From: Chaenocephalus aceratus
Taxonomy: Eukaryota; Chordata; Actinopteri; Perciformes; Channichthyidae
NCBI GenBank assembly: GCA_023974075.1
Contig: JAMFTG010000063.1
Location: forward strand, 186,001-250,000
DNA length: 64,000 nt
Direction of reading: 5' to 3'
Position numbers and translations under genes: made by a program. Position 1 is the stretch's first letter, and each line of letters opens with the position of its first letter. Shown piece after piece: positions 1 through 10,172 of the stretch. The notes under the pieces were generated by a model. It did not search any database. It saw nothing but the letters and a program-made list of their open reading frames with translations, and was not told the DNA's origin.

Positions 1-35
1 GGGAATCTTGTATGATACCACTACACTAGCGGCGC
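1..35 (-). tRNA. tRNA-Gly(CCC)-like copy, cut by window edge
   Basis: Only the 5' half on the minus strand is inside the window: acceptor 5' strand GCGCCGC, D arm and the start of the anticodon loop. The 3' half, including position 70, lies outside, so integrity cannot be judged. Confidence 0.6.
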
Positions 36-148
36 TTGTATTGTTCTTGTTTTGTATTGATTTGGACCCTGGAACTCTCGCAACCTAAGTGAGAATCATA
101 AACCTCCACCAAATAAACACTTCTTTGTTTGAAGTTGGATTAACACAA

Positions 149-192
149 ACACTGCACGGGAATTGAACCCTGGTCACAAGAATGGGAATCTC
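149..192 (-). pseudogene. 3' half-tRNA-Gly fragment, first of six (also 908, 1667, 1999, 2755, 10679)
   Basis: Each beta unit contains a sequence matching only the 3' half of the neighbouring tRNA-Gly: anticodon CCC, the 3' anticodon strand, T arm and acceptor 3' strand, with several substitutions (GCACGGG for GCCCGGG, TTGAACCC for TCGAACCC). Homology stops sharply at GATTCCC, at the 5' edge of the anticodon loop. Beyond that comes unit spacer (TCTCAAAACTCTGCCGACGG on the plus strand). The other copies start near 908, 1667, 1999, 2755 and 10679. None can fold as a tRNA. Confidence 0.75.
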
Positions 193-296
193 TCAAAACT
201 CTGCCGACGGAAGAGATTTCAAACATCTATTTAAGAGTTCTGTACCTTTCTCTAGTGTTCCATTGCCTACTCAACCCATATCCAGACCGTCTTACA

Positions 297-367
297 TGCA
301 CCGCCCGGGAATCAAACCCGGGTCACAAGAATGGGAATCTTGTATGATACCACTACACTAGCGGCGC
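297..367 (-). tRNA. tRNA-Gly(CCC)-like gene copy, T-loop variant
   Basis: The minus strand folds as a 71-nt tRNA with acceptor GCGCCGC/GCGGTGC, anticodon stem CAAGA/TCTTG, loop TTCCCAT (anticodon CCC, reads GGG) and A73. Position 3-70 is G-U. The T-loop reads TTTGATT instead of TTCGATT, so C56 and the B-box core are mutated. It is probably weakened or dead. The nearest AAAA on the plus strand (a Pol III terminator on the minus) is about 100 bases past the 3' end. Confidence 0.6.
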
Positions 368-723
368 TTGTATTATGCTTGTTTATAAATAATATGACTA
401 TCAATAGATTGACTATTACAGTGTTTTTTGGTTTTCCTAGATGTTGGAGTGCCCTGTGTATCCTTAATATTGTGGCCTCACAAGTCTGTAGTCATTGTCT
501 TCAAAATTGCTAGTGCATTAGCTTTTGGTCATATAGTTAACTATACAAGAACCAGTTACCCTTAGAGTCCAGTGATAAGAAAATTCAATGTTGCAGTGGT
601 TACAAATAACTCTGGCTCTCTCAATTCCGCCGCCTGGAAGAAATTTAAAATGTCCATTTCAGAGTTCTGTACCTCTCTCTTTTATTCTATTCCCTACTCA
701 ACCCGTATCCAGACCGCCTTGCA

Positions 724-794
724 TGCACTGCCCGGGAATCCAACCCGGGTCACAAGAATGGGAATCTTGTATGATACCACTACACTAGCGGCGC
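724..794 (-). pseudogene. tRNA-Gly(CCC)-like copy with acceptor and T-loop defects
   Basis: It has the same layout as the other copies, with anticodon CCC, G3-U70 and A73. The 3' acceptor strand is GCAGTGC on the minus strand, giving a C5-A68 mismatch. The T-loop reads TTGGATT, which breaks C56 and the B-box. It is likely a tRNA pseudogene. Confidence 0.6.
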
Positions 795-1055
795 TTGTAT
801 TGTTCTTGTTTTGTATTGATTTGGATCCTGGAACTCTCGCAACCTAAGTGAGAATCACAAACCTCCACCAAATAAACACTTCTTTGTTTGAAGTTGGATT
901 AACACAAACACTGCACGGGAATTGAACCCAGGTCACAAGAATGGGAATCTCTCAAAACTCTGCCGACGGAAGAGATTTCAAACATCTATTTCAGAGTTCT
1001 GTACCTTTCTCTAGTGTTCCTTTACCTACTCAACCCATATCCAGACCGTCTTGCA

Positions 1056-1126
1056 TGCACGGCCCGGGAATCGTACCCGGGTCACAAGAATGGGAATCTT
1101 GTATGATACCACTACACTAGCGGCAC
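1056..1126 (-). pseudogene. tRNA-Gly(CCC)-like copy with multiple defects
   Basis: Anticodon CCC and G3-U70 are kept. The 5' acceptor is GTGCCGC (U2-G71 wobble), position 68 is C opposite C5 (mismatch) and the T-loop begins TACGATT. It is likely non-functional. Confidence 0.6.
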
Positions 1127-1482
1127 TTGTATAATGCTTGTTTATAAATAATATGACTATCAATAGATTGACTATTACAGTGTTTTTTGGTTTTCCTAGA
1201 TGTTGGAGTGCCCTGTGTATCCTTAATATTGTGGCCTCACAAGTCTGTAGTCATCGTCTTCAAAATTGCTAGTGCATTAGCTTTTGGTCATATAGTTAGC
1301 TATACAAGAACCAGTTACCCTTAGAGTCCAGTGATAAGAAAATTCAATGTTGCAGTGGTTACAAATAACTCTGGCTCTCTCAATTCCGCCGCCTAGAAGA
1401 GATTTAAAATGTCCATTTCAGAGTTCTGTACCTTTCTCTATTATTCTATTCCCTTCTCAACCCATATCCAGAACGTCTTGCA

Positions 1483-1553
1483 TGCACCGCCCGGGAATCG
1501 AACCCGGGTCACAAGAATGGGAATCTTGTATGATACCACTACACTAGCGGCAC
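1483..1553 (-). tRNA. tRNA-Gly(CCC)-like gene, foldable
   Basis: The anticodon arm CAAGA-TTCCCAT-TCTTG, T arm CCGGG-TTCGATT-CCCGG and B-box GGTTCGATTCC are complete. The A-box TAGTGTAGTGG fits the consensus. The acceptor is GTGCCGC/GCGGTGC, with two adjacent wobbles (U2-G71, G3-U70) and A73. All stems can pair, so this could be transcribed and charged, but the acceptor is weak. Confidence 0.6.
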
Positions 1554-1814
1554 TTGTTTTTTTCTTGTTATGTATTGATTTGGACCCTGGAACTCTCGCA
1601 ACCTAAGTGAGAATCATAAACCTACACCAAATAAACACTTCTTTGTTTGAAGTTGGATTAACACAAACACTGCATGGGAATTGAACCCTGGTCACAAGAA
1701 TGGGAATCTCTCAAAACTCTGCAGATGGAAGAGATTTCAAATGTCTATTTCAGAGTTCTGTACCTTTCTCTATTCTTCCGTCTCATTCTCAACCCATATT
1801 CAGACCTTCTTGCA

Positions 1815-1885
1815 TGCACTGCCCAGGAATCGAACCCGGGTCACAAGAATGGGAATCTTGTATGATACCACTACACTAGCGGCGC
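1815..1885 (-). pseudogene. tRNA-Gly(CCC)-like copy, T-stem and acceptor mismatches
   Basis: Acceptor 5' strand GCGCCGC, anticodon CCC and G3-U70 are kept. The 3' acceptor strand gives C5-A68, and the T-stem 3' strand is CCTGG instead of CCCGG, leaving a mismatch. It is likely decayed. Confidence 0.6.
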
Positions 1886-2146
1886 TTGTACTGTACTTGT
1901 TTTGTATTGATTTGGATCCTGGAACTCTCGCAACCTAAGTGAGAATCATAAACCTCCACCAAATAAACACTTCTTTGTTTGAAGTTGGATTAACACAAAC
2001 ACTGCACGGGAATTGAACCCTGGTCACAAGAATGGGAATCTCTCAAAACTCTGCCGACGGAAGAGATTTCAAACATCTATTTAAGAGTTCTGTACCTTTC
2101 TCTAGTGTTCCATTGCCTACTCAACCCATATCCAGACCGTCTTGCA

Positions 2147-2217
2147 TGCACCACCCGGGAATCGAACCCGGGTCACAAGAATGGGAATCTTGTATGATAC
2201 CACTACACTAGCTGCGC
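2147..2217 (-). pseudogene. tRNA-Gly(CCC)-like copy, acceptor-stem mismatch
   Basis: The T arm and anticodon arm are intact. The 5' acceptor strand is GCGCAGC (A5 opposite G68) and the 3' strand adds a G6-U67 wobble next to G3-U70. Three weak pairs out of seven make function doubtful. Confidence 0.6.
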
Positions 2218-2571
2218 TTGTATTATGCTTGTTTATAAATAATATGACTATCAATAGATTGACTATTACAGTGTTTTTTGGTTTTCCTAGATGTTGGAGT
2301 GCCCTGTGTATCCTTAATATTGTGGCCTCACAAGTCTGTAGTCATCATCTTCAAAATTGCTAGTGCATTAGCTTTTGGTCATATAGTTAGCTATAGAAGA
2401 ACAAGTTACCCTTGGAGTCCAGTGATAAGAAAATTCAATGTTGAAGGTTACAAATAACTCTGGCTCTCTCAACTCCGCCGCCTGGAAGAGATTTAAAATG
2501 TCCATTTCAGAGTTCTGTACCTTTCTCTATTATTCCTTCCCCTACTCAACCCATATTCAGACCTTCTTGCA

Positions 2572-2641
2572 TGCACCGCCGGGAATCGAACCCAGGTCAC
2601 AAGAATGGGAATCTTGTATGATACCACTACACTAGCAGCGC
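2572..2641 (-). pseudogene. tRNA-Gly(CCC)-like copy with 1-base deletion
   Basis: One C is missing between the acceptor and T-stem (plus strand GCACCGCCGGG instead of GCACCGCCCGGG). The acceptor also has U5-G68, and the T-stem has a C-to-U change at position 50. The length is one base short, so it is likely non-functional. Confidence 0.6.
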
Positions 2642-2902
2642 TTGTATTGTTCTTGTTTTGTATTGATTTGGACCCTGGAACTCTCGCAACCTAAGTGAGA
2701 ATCATAAACCTCCACCAAATAAACACTTCTTTGTTTGAAGTTGGATTAACACAAACACTGCACAGGAATTGAACCCTGGTCACAAGAATGGGAATCTCTC
2801 AAAACTCTGCCGACGGAAGAGATTTCAAATGTCTATTTCAGAGTTCTGTACCTTTCTCTATTATTCCATTGCCTACTCAACCCATATCCAGACCGTCTTG
2901 CA

Positions 2903-2973
2903 TGCACCGCCCGGGAATCGAACCCAGGTCACAAGAATGGGAATCTTGTATGATACCACTACACTAGCGGCGC
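2903..2973 (-). tRNA. tRNA-Gly(CCC)-like gene, foldable, beside LTR insertion
   Basis: The acceptor is GCGCCGC/GCGGTGC with G3-U70 and A73, and the anticodon is CCC. The T-stem has one U50-G64 wobble but the loop TTCGATT is intact. The LTR element inserted only 39 bases beyond its 5' end, so the upstream flank of this copy is now LTR sequence after ATATGACTATCAAT. Confidence 0.6.
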
Positions 2974-3011
2974 TTGTATTATGCTTGTTTATAAATAATA
3001 TGACTATCAAT

Positions 3012-3573
3012 TGTAAGGAAATATTTGTATGTATTCATGTTAGTAAACTATGAATAAGCTTAAAAGGGGAAAATGATTTGTGTAGAAAACTGTGAGCTGG
3101 TTTTGGGCCTGTTAACATGTGGTTTTTGAGGACAAAGGAAGAAGGGGGGAAGGTGAGGAGTTGACATACAGTCAACTCAGATCTAGGAGATAATGAAGCT
3201 GAGCTACTGGGATTGGGGAAACTTAAGAAGTGAGGTGTTGATGATATTTGGGCAGCCAATCACGGAGGTCTGGAAGGGAGGATCAGATAACTCCTCCCAT
3301 TGTAAGCAATGTATTAAACACAGGAACCACGCTGTATTCGCTCTCTTTCCTCTGGCTGGCTCACGTGAGTATCAGGTAAATGTGGGATCCCAAAGATAAC
3401 TGTATTGAATTTGTACTGTATTGATTGTATTGCATTGTCATATTACCATTAAAGTAGATTATTGTTAAACGGTTAATTGTATGCTCTGGATTCCTTCCTA
3501 TAAGATATCAGCTTGTTTAGGGACGCGCGGAGATTTGAAAATGCGGACTAGTTGTCCATTCAAATTTCTAACA
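3012..3573 (+). repeat. 5' LTR
   Basis: This 562-bp repeat has TG...CA ends. A U3-like part holds CCAAT at 3256-3260 and a TATTAAA box near 3312, and an ATTAAA polyadenylation-type signal lies at 3448-3453. The order CCAAT, TATA-like, poly(A) signal fits a retroviral LTR. Confidence 0.88.
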
Positions 3574-6500
3574 AATGGTGCCCCGACGTGCCTGAATAAA
3601 CAGAGCTGTGGAAGGATTCAGACGACCGGAATGGGTCGGGAACAAACACTTTTAGACATCTCAGACAATAAGCAGGGCCCTGCAACTACAAATAAGGTAA
3701 AACTTTGGGATTGTCTGTAGGCGTTTCACAGTGTTTTTGAAGTTTAAATGGAATATACAATGCATATTTTACTATGTTAGGAAAGTTATATAAAACATGT
3801 GAACGTTGATCGCAAGGTAGACAGAAAGTCCTGCGTAACGAGAAGTAGAAGCGGTTTGGCGTGGACCTCAGGTAGTTTATTCCTGAGTGGCGTGGAAACG
3901 GTGCAGTTCGTGGGTTGCGAGGTGAAATTCCTGCACGACGAAACCTGGAAACTCGATATTTCAGATCGAGTCACCGTTTAACACTGGGGTTAAATAGCAG
4001 ACTAAGGCCAAAAAGCTAAGTGCCAGCGGTCTGCTATATGTTCAATTCCTGGGAGAAGAACGCAAACGTCACCGAAATTGTGACGGGACCGGCTCTCGTT
4101 TCCCTTGTCTGTAAAACTTAATTTGAAAAGCAAACGTGTGATAAAAGGCTCGCTAAGACCTGGGTTTTTCAAGGTTTGCTTGTCTGTTGAAATACACATC
4201 ACATTATCAAGCTGGACAAACTGTACGGGGAATAAATCTGTGTGATTTTTACCTAAATAACCTGTGTGAGCGATTGTCTGTGGAACTCAGACAATCGCTC
4301 AGAAGAGTGAAGCTCATTTGTGCTCTGCTGCTGCCATCTAGTGGCTGAAAGGGGGGGAAGCACGTTAACGAAGTCAGATAAATAAAAGCGAAGTCAATAT
4401 GGAACATCAGAAGAGTAAAGACAATTCTGAAATTCTAGGGAGTTACCGGGAGCAATGGGAACAGATTAAGAGATTGATTTGAAGTGGAATCAAACAGGGG
4501 GATAAAGAAAAGGCTTGTATATTTAAATAAATAAGCTGTCTGTAGGTTGTCATTGTTGATTAGTAAAGACCTTGTTTTATGTTGGTAAATGTAATGGTAC
4601 AAGAGCAAGCTATTCATCACAATTGTATTTTTAGGTTATGAATAAAACAAAAAGTAGTAGCCTAAGTGATAAGCAGAAGGGTTTTTGAACGCTTGTCAGT
4701 AATGTTTATATGACAGGGGTGCTTAGGCCCGCTTCGGTTTTCAATGTGCGCCATCACGTTAAAACAGAGGATTGGTGGCATTTTCAGTTCATTGCTTGCT
4801 TCCACACGCCTTCCCCCTCCTTGTCTCTTTCACGACTTTAGTTAATGCATTAGAACGATTGTTAACTTGCCGTGTTTCTAGAAATCAAACTCACTGTTCC
4901 GGAACGGCCTTTCAAAATAAAAGCCAAAGGCCGCTGTTCGCCAGAGATGCCTTCACAATAAAACAGTAATTAGCTTAACAATATATTTAACTTATATTGC
5001 GTCCTTAAATATTGATTTTAATTCATTACAGATCTAACCTGCTTGTAACACAACTTAGATAAACAATTTCAAAAAGAATAGAATAAGCAAGTGGTTAAAG
5101 GGGGTTTCCTGTCTGGCTCATTTGATTTAGAACTGAAGTAAGGAAGAATAGTGTTTTATGAGAACTGTCATTCCTCATGGTTTCTAAAGATAAAAAAGAG
5201 ATTTTACAATGTGGTTTTACTACTTTTAATGGAGTAAATAATCTGGGTAGACTACTGCCATTGATTTGTTTTAACATTCACATGTTTCAGCATTCCTGAC
5301 CATATAGACACTCAGCCGTTTTATTTTGTAACCCTTTGGGGGAGAGATTTAAATTGAGTTTATCTCCAGTTGCTGATTTCTTGTGATTACAGCGGCACTG
5401 GAAAGTTGTGCGCCACCTTTGGGTTGTATTCTGAATCAGTGTGTTGGTGAAGAGTTGCTCACTACAGAAACAGAAGAACTGTGCAAAGAACGCATCTGAG
5501 GAGGGTTTGACATTTTGCGTGTACCTCGTTGCCGGGGCAACAGTGGTGGGAAGAGGAACAGCAGTTTTGGGGATTCCTGCTGTGCAGAGGACAACGTGTG
5601 TCTGCTGACTGTAGCACATTGATCCAGAGGTGCCTTCCCCCTCAGGACATCCCAGTGCAAGAGTTTCATTGATCCTATTGACTACAGCTGCAGAGGACAA
5701 CACATCACTGACTGTTCACAATGTGACAAGATCTTGAGACAGGCTGGTCTCAGACGGTTCAGACTCTGATGAAATTATGCGATGATTTGACAGCATAACT
5801 GTGCAAGAGTTTTCCAGAGGGTGGTGTACAACAATAACATTAGTGTTTAAGAGGGGAGGCTGATTGTTTATATGATGGTCTGGAATGCTGAAAAGATTAA
5901 AGTTTAATATTCTTGGTTAGCAAACAAGACATCTGATTATTATGTCACACATAATAATCTTGTTATAGAAACTAGCTATGGGTAAAACGTGTGGTTGTTA
6001 TACCATTGTTATCATGAACAAAAGATAAATAAGGAAATAGTATCTGCGTAAAGATGAATGGATTTCATATCCTAGAGGGGATTAGTTATTGTGAATACTT
6101 CACAAGGTATCTACTAATGTATTGTGAAGAACTTGAATTTACTTGATAAATAAGTGAAGATAAGAAGATGTATTGACCATAAATTAGTCAATTGGTAAAT
6201 AAAAAATAGCGGAAAAGAGGAGAACTATTACAGTGAAGTGGAAAATCATTCTAAAACACACTGATAGAAAAAGGGGGGGGCATGAAGGAAGTATGCACTG
6301 GACTTTTTATTCACCATTGTGGCATAGTTATTACCATAGGAGGGCTTTCGGATGGACATGCGAAATGACTTCTGTTTTTAAATCCTTGATAAAGTAGGGA
6401 GTAATTGTTGCATGTTCGGACACCCAGAGTTCCACGCACTGTTAAAGAGGGTAACATTGTTCTTTAAGTGCACCAGAATTGAAGATAAATTGATAGAATG

Positions 6501-8060
6501 AGTTATGGAATACATAGCAGACCTTTACAGATCCTAGTAATGTTTTGACACAAGATAATAGTGATGTACACAAGTTTCTGAAATAGATCTATTAGTCATT
6601 TTAATACTAATTAGGTGTAAATGAATTGCAGTAATAGTAGTAGTACAATAAGGAAGTGACATTTGTTGGCTAACACTTTTCAGGGAATTTGGGAAACCGC
6701 TGTTCCAATGAAAAGTTAGAGATATCTTGAACATTATAGTTGTAATTGTGAATTAATAAATGATGGCGCTCCATATATACAGATGTTTATAGACGGAGGA
6801 TGCTGGCCTGTGCTGGAAGATCGGAGTCTCTGCAGAGCACGACACATGGCAAAAAAAGACTGAGACCAACTGACCTTTGACCCTGACCGACAGGGTAACT
6901 TGGGAAGGCACTGTCAATGACTGACTCTGAGGTGTACCTGACCAAACCTGACTTTACAACCTGACAGTGTGAGTGTGAGTGAGTGTATGTCTGCACCTGA
7001 TCAGTGCAACTGCATGATTTAAAACGATGACTAATCAAGCATGTTTTGGACTAACACATTATCTTTGTGTGATAATAATGTGTGAAATGAGAGGTTTCCT
7101 AACATTGCACAAAAGGGGAAACCGTATCTAATCTGCTTGATGATATTTCACTCCCACAGGAGGTGGCCGTTTGCAGAATGTGAAGCTCAAACTAAAACAT
7201 GAAGATTCTGTTTCTTTTAGGACTGAAAGATGGAGAGAAACACTTACTGGAGTGTTTACTGTGGAAAATGATGGATGTACCTTTGGGAAAAATGTTTGGT
7301 ATTGTCTTATAATTCATTATGACCTGAAGGTTTTCTTCCCATACAGGATTTTGTTTACACATGAGATAATGTGTAAAAAAGGGGGAGTGTAAACTTCACA
7401 ATGTACATTTTTCATTTAGGGACTGAAAGGAACCGGCTGCTCCAACTCCATTGTTCAATCTGACCATTGATTGACAGTTTTAGAATTGACCTGCTCCATA
7501 TCTGGGGATAAGAGGCTGTTTGATGAATGTTGACATGTCTCTAATATTGATTGAATTATAGCAGGTAACACAGATAAAGAATCTGTGGCCAAGGGGCTGC
7601 TGGGAGAGATGTAAGTCCAGAATGGAATACTGAAGAAGCTGACCTGTGAGTAATGTTTCAACAGACAACATCATGTAACTAGTCTGGTAAAGAAGTAAAA
7701 GCCATAGACTTTATTGTTTAGGTCATTATGGGGATATACATTTCATCTAAATTCATAATGGAAAGACATTTGATGACAGTTTGTTGGAATTCTGTATTCA
7801 TTTTTTCAGCGGGATAATATCTAAGAACTGACGGGTAAAAGCAGTATCACCAGGAAGCCATTCACTTTGTTAGTATTGTGATTTTGGTTGTTTTTGAATC
7901 CATAACATTAGTGTGTTTCTTTACCAGAAACATTAGCAGTTCAAATCATATTTAGATTTTTAATGGGATCTCAAGGATTTTATTTTAAAATAAACACAGA
8001 TGCTTGTCAGAAATTCAGAGCTATTGAAATATGTTATTTAGTTTACCTAAAGATGTTGGG
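3574..8060 (+). other. LTR-element interior, non-coding
   Basis: About 4.5 kb of AT-rich sequence has only short open frames (the longest is 138 codons, minus strand, 5287-5703) with no domain I recognise. A good splice donor (AAG/GTAAAA) lies at 3696/3697, as in a retroviral leader. Several polypurine runs resemble the true tract, for example near 6269-6280 and 7374-7386 (the latter followed by AGTGTAAAC). The stretch may be a decayed or replaced gag-pol region or captured non-coding host DNA. Confidence 0.6.
3576..3590 (+). other. Primer binding site-like sequence
   Basis: TGGTGCCCCGACGTG starts two bases after the 5' LTR. It has the TGG...CC form complementary to the 3' end of a tRNA (CCA end). 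The primer tRNA was not identified. Confidence 0.7.
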
Positions 8061-8337
8061 GTTCTTATTTAGTTGGCACAGTCCAAGTATTAAGATTCTG
8101 AAGCCGCACAATTAATTTAGAGAACCTGTGCACAGACGTCTGTTGTTTTAAGACACCCCACCAACAGGCTCCAAGTTGCCTACGCAGTGGTGGGTCAAAC
8201 AGCCGAGGGCCCCAGAGCCCGGAGCGTAGGCTTGAGGGATTTGTATCAGATTTCTTCACACAGGTTGTTGACGCCAAAAGGGGGACCCGAGACGCAGGAG
8301 GCTGACTGTCAACCCCAGGCTCTCCGGCCCCGACCGA

Positions 8338-9317
8338 GTGACCCAGAAGACATCCCATGCCGTCCGCCTACAAGGAAAGGGGGACAACTGGTACCACTGG
8401 AGCCAGTGTGCGGTCGGGAAAACACCTGCGAGGACCCTAGACGACATCAGGACGGATCTGGCTCTCGTCATGGAGGTCGACTCGGATGCTGTCATCAGCG
8501 GACTGGAGGAGAAGGACCTCGAGGACATCCATCCAGCAGTCGTCCCAGGAGGCATCATCATCGGACCAGGGAAGGAGGATCGGGAGGACATCCATCCAGC
8601 AGCCGGGAGGCATCATCATCGGACCGGAGAAGGAAGATCGGGAGGACATCTATTCAGCAGCGACTCGGAAGCCGCCATCAGCAAGCCGGAGGAGAAGGAA
8701 GACATCTCTCTAGCAGGCAGCCCAGAAGCCGCCGTCAGCGGGTCAGAGGGGACAAAGACACGGCAAGCCAGGACGACACAGGGGACTCCACTCTCCGCGG
8801 AAACAGGAATGTGTGTTAAGTGCAACAAGACGGTGTATGGAGCCAGCCAGGCCTGCCAAGCTATGGGCAGCCTCTACCATGACAGCTGCTTCACCTGCAG
8901 CGCCTGTAGTCGAAGGCTGAGAGGGAAGGCGTTCTACTATGACGCAGGAAGGGTTTTCTGTGAAGAGGACTTTCTGTACTCTGGGTTCCAGCAGTCTGCA
9001 GACAAGTGCAACGCATGTGGACATCTGATCATGGACATGATCCTGCAGGCCCTGGGGAAGTCGTACCGCCCCGGTTGTTCCGCTGCGTCATCTGCAACGA
9101 GAGCCTGGACGGAGTGCCCTTCACTGTGGACACTGAGAATAAAATCTACTGTCTGAAAGACTACCACAGGGTCCTGGCGCCTAAATGTGCTGCGTGTAAC
9201 CAGCCCATCCTGCCCTCAGAGAGGTCTGATGAAACCATTCGAGTTGTATCCATGGACAAAGACTATCATGTGGGTGTTGTTGTGTGCCGTGCATCCGCTC
9301 ATTATGTGTCAGACTAA
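8338..9317 (+). pseudogene. Captured LIMD1/Ajuba-family LIM-domain gene fragment, frame-shifted
   Basis: The first frame (to 9156) has an acidic, repeat-rich N part and then, from about 8809, a LIM domain: CVKC...H-x2-C...C-x2-C...C-x2-D. It is followed by the start of a second LIM ([19 protein letters not shown]). The text matches the LIMD1/WTIP/Ajuba branch of the zyxin family, closest to LIMD1 from memory. Those cytoplasmic adaptors act in cell junctions, Hippo signalling and miRNA silencing. Near 9078 one base is lost, and LIM2 ([16 protein letters not shown]) and the start of LIM3 (AACNQPILPSE) continue in the next frame to 9317. Homology breaks off after YHV, so LIM3 is incomplete. LIM1, LIM2 and LIM3 run on without introns, which points to capture from spliced mRNA. 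It lies between the two LTRs. Confidence 0.8.
8500..8740 (+). repeat. Degenerate acidic tandem repeat upstream of LIM domains
   Basis: There are three imperfect copies of a unit of roughly 60-70 bp built on GAGGACATC-ATCCAGCAG and GGAGGCATCATCATCGGACC. In frame with LIM1 they encode EDIHPA and GGIIIGP-type repeats rich in E and D. It does not look like the LIMD1 pre-LIM region as I recall it. The origin is unknown. Confidence 0.6.
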
Positions 9318-9578
9318 TCCGTTCCACCATTGAGGGAAAAGCTGCTTCTCCCCCTCCTGACACTGTTGGCCTGTGTCTCTGAGGGAGAGGACAAGTATGG
9401 AGACTCAGCAGACAAGGATGCAGTTTTTTGACATTTTTTGGTCTCCCTCTCATTCTGCCATAAGAAATTGCTATGAAGGGCTGTTTCCAAATGTTTAAAG
9501 GGCTCTAAATATAATGTTGAGAGATGAACACAGTGGAGAGGAGCGACAATAGTATGTTTCAAGTGCCTTGTGTAAGTT

Positions 9579-9610
9579 GCACTCTTTTTTAAGAGTGCAA
9601 AAGGGGGAAT
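9579..9610 (+). other. Hairpin plus polypurine tract before 3' LTR
   Basis: GCACTCTT-TTTT-AAGAGTGC (9579-9598) is a perfect 8-bp stem. It abuts AAAAGGGGGAAT (9599-9610), the expected plus-strand priming tract, immediately upstream of the LTR TG at 9611. Confidence 0.75.
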
Positions 9611-10172
9611 TGTAAGGAAATATTTGTATGTATTCATGTTAGTAAACTATGAATAAGCTTAAAAGGGGAAAATGATTTGTGTAGAAAACTGTGAGATGGT
9701 TTTGGGCCTGTTAACATGTGGTTTTTGAGGACAAAGGAAGAAGGGGGGAAGGTGAGGAGTTGACATACAGTCAACTCAGATCTAGGAGATAATGAAGCTG
9801 AGCTACTGGGATTGGGGAAACTTAAGAAGTGAGGTGTTGATGATATTTGGGCAGCCAATCACGGAGGTCTGGAAGGGAGGATCAGATAACTCCTCCCATT
9901 GTAAGCAATGTATTAAACACAGGAACCACGCTGTATTCACTCTCTTTCCTCTGGCTGGCTCACGTGAGTATCAGGTAAATGTGGGATCCCAAAGATAACT
10001 GTATTGAATTTGTACTGTATTGATTGTATTGCATTGTCATATTACCATTAAAGTAGATTATTGTTAAACGGTTAATTGTATGCTCTGGATTCCTTCCTAT
10101 AAGATATCAGCTTGTTTAGGGACGCGCGGAGATTTGAAAATGCGGACTAGTTGTCCATTCAAATTTCTAACA
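9611..10172 (+). repeat. 3' LTR
   Basis: It is nearly identical to 3012-3573. The differences seen are C/A in GTGAGCTGG versus GTGAGATGG and G/A in TATTCGCTC versus TATTCACTC. It is followed by the target duplication CAAT. Confidence 0.88.

Larger units (their letters stand above)
1..3011 (-). repeat. Tandem array of tRNA-Gly-bearing repeat units, left part
   Basis: tRNA-like bodies begin (plus coordinate of C72) at 298, 725, 1057, 1484, 1816, 2148, 2573 and 2904. The spacings are 427, 332, 427, 332, 332, 425 and 331 bases. There are therefore two unit types, about 427 bp (alpha) and 332 bp (beta), mostly alternating as a roughly 759-bp higher-order repeat. Alpha carries an AT-rich stretch ending in TAGATGTTGG plus about 100 bp more. 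Beta carries a truncated 3' half-tRNA. The array runs off the left window edge, since base 1 is inside a tRNA body. It is interrupted at 3012 by an LTR element and resumes in phase at 10173. Confidence 0.9.
3012..10172 (+). mobile_element. Non-autonomous LTR retroelement (endogenous retrovirus-like) with captured LIM-domain gene
   Basis: Two 562-bp direct repeats beginning TGTAAGG and ending TAACA bound a 6.0-kb interior. The flanks are a 4-bp duplication CAAT (3008-3011 and 10173-10176). The empty site ATCAATAGATTG is seen in other array units, for example near 409. A primer-binding-site-like sequence follows the left LTR and a polypurine tract precedes the right one. I found only two differences between the LTRs by eye, so the insertion is young. 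No protease, reverse transcriptase, integrase or envelope reading frame is recognisable. Mobilisation must therefore have been in trans. A 4-bp duplication is usual for gamma- and epsilon-type retroviruses, but the class is not provable here. Confidence 0.88.

Noticed and set aside
331..2363. Short open frames over the tRNA array (for example [13 protein letters not shown]...)
   Set aside because: They read through tRNA bodies on the opposite strand. Repetition comes from the array, not coding selection.
5287..5703. 138-codon minus-strand open frame inside the LTR element
   Set aside because: No motif or family resemblance, antisense to the element, and of a length expected by chance.
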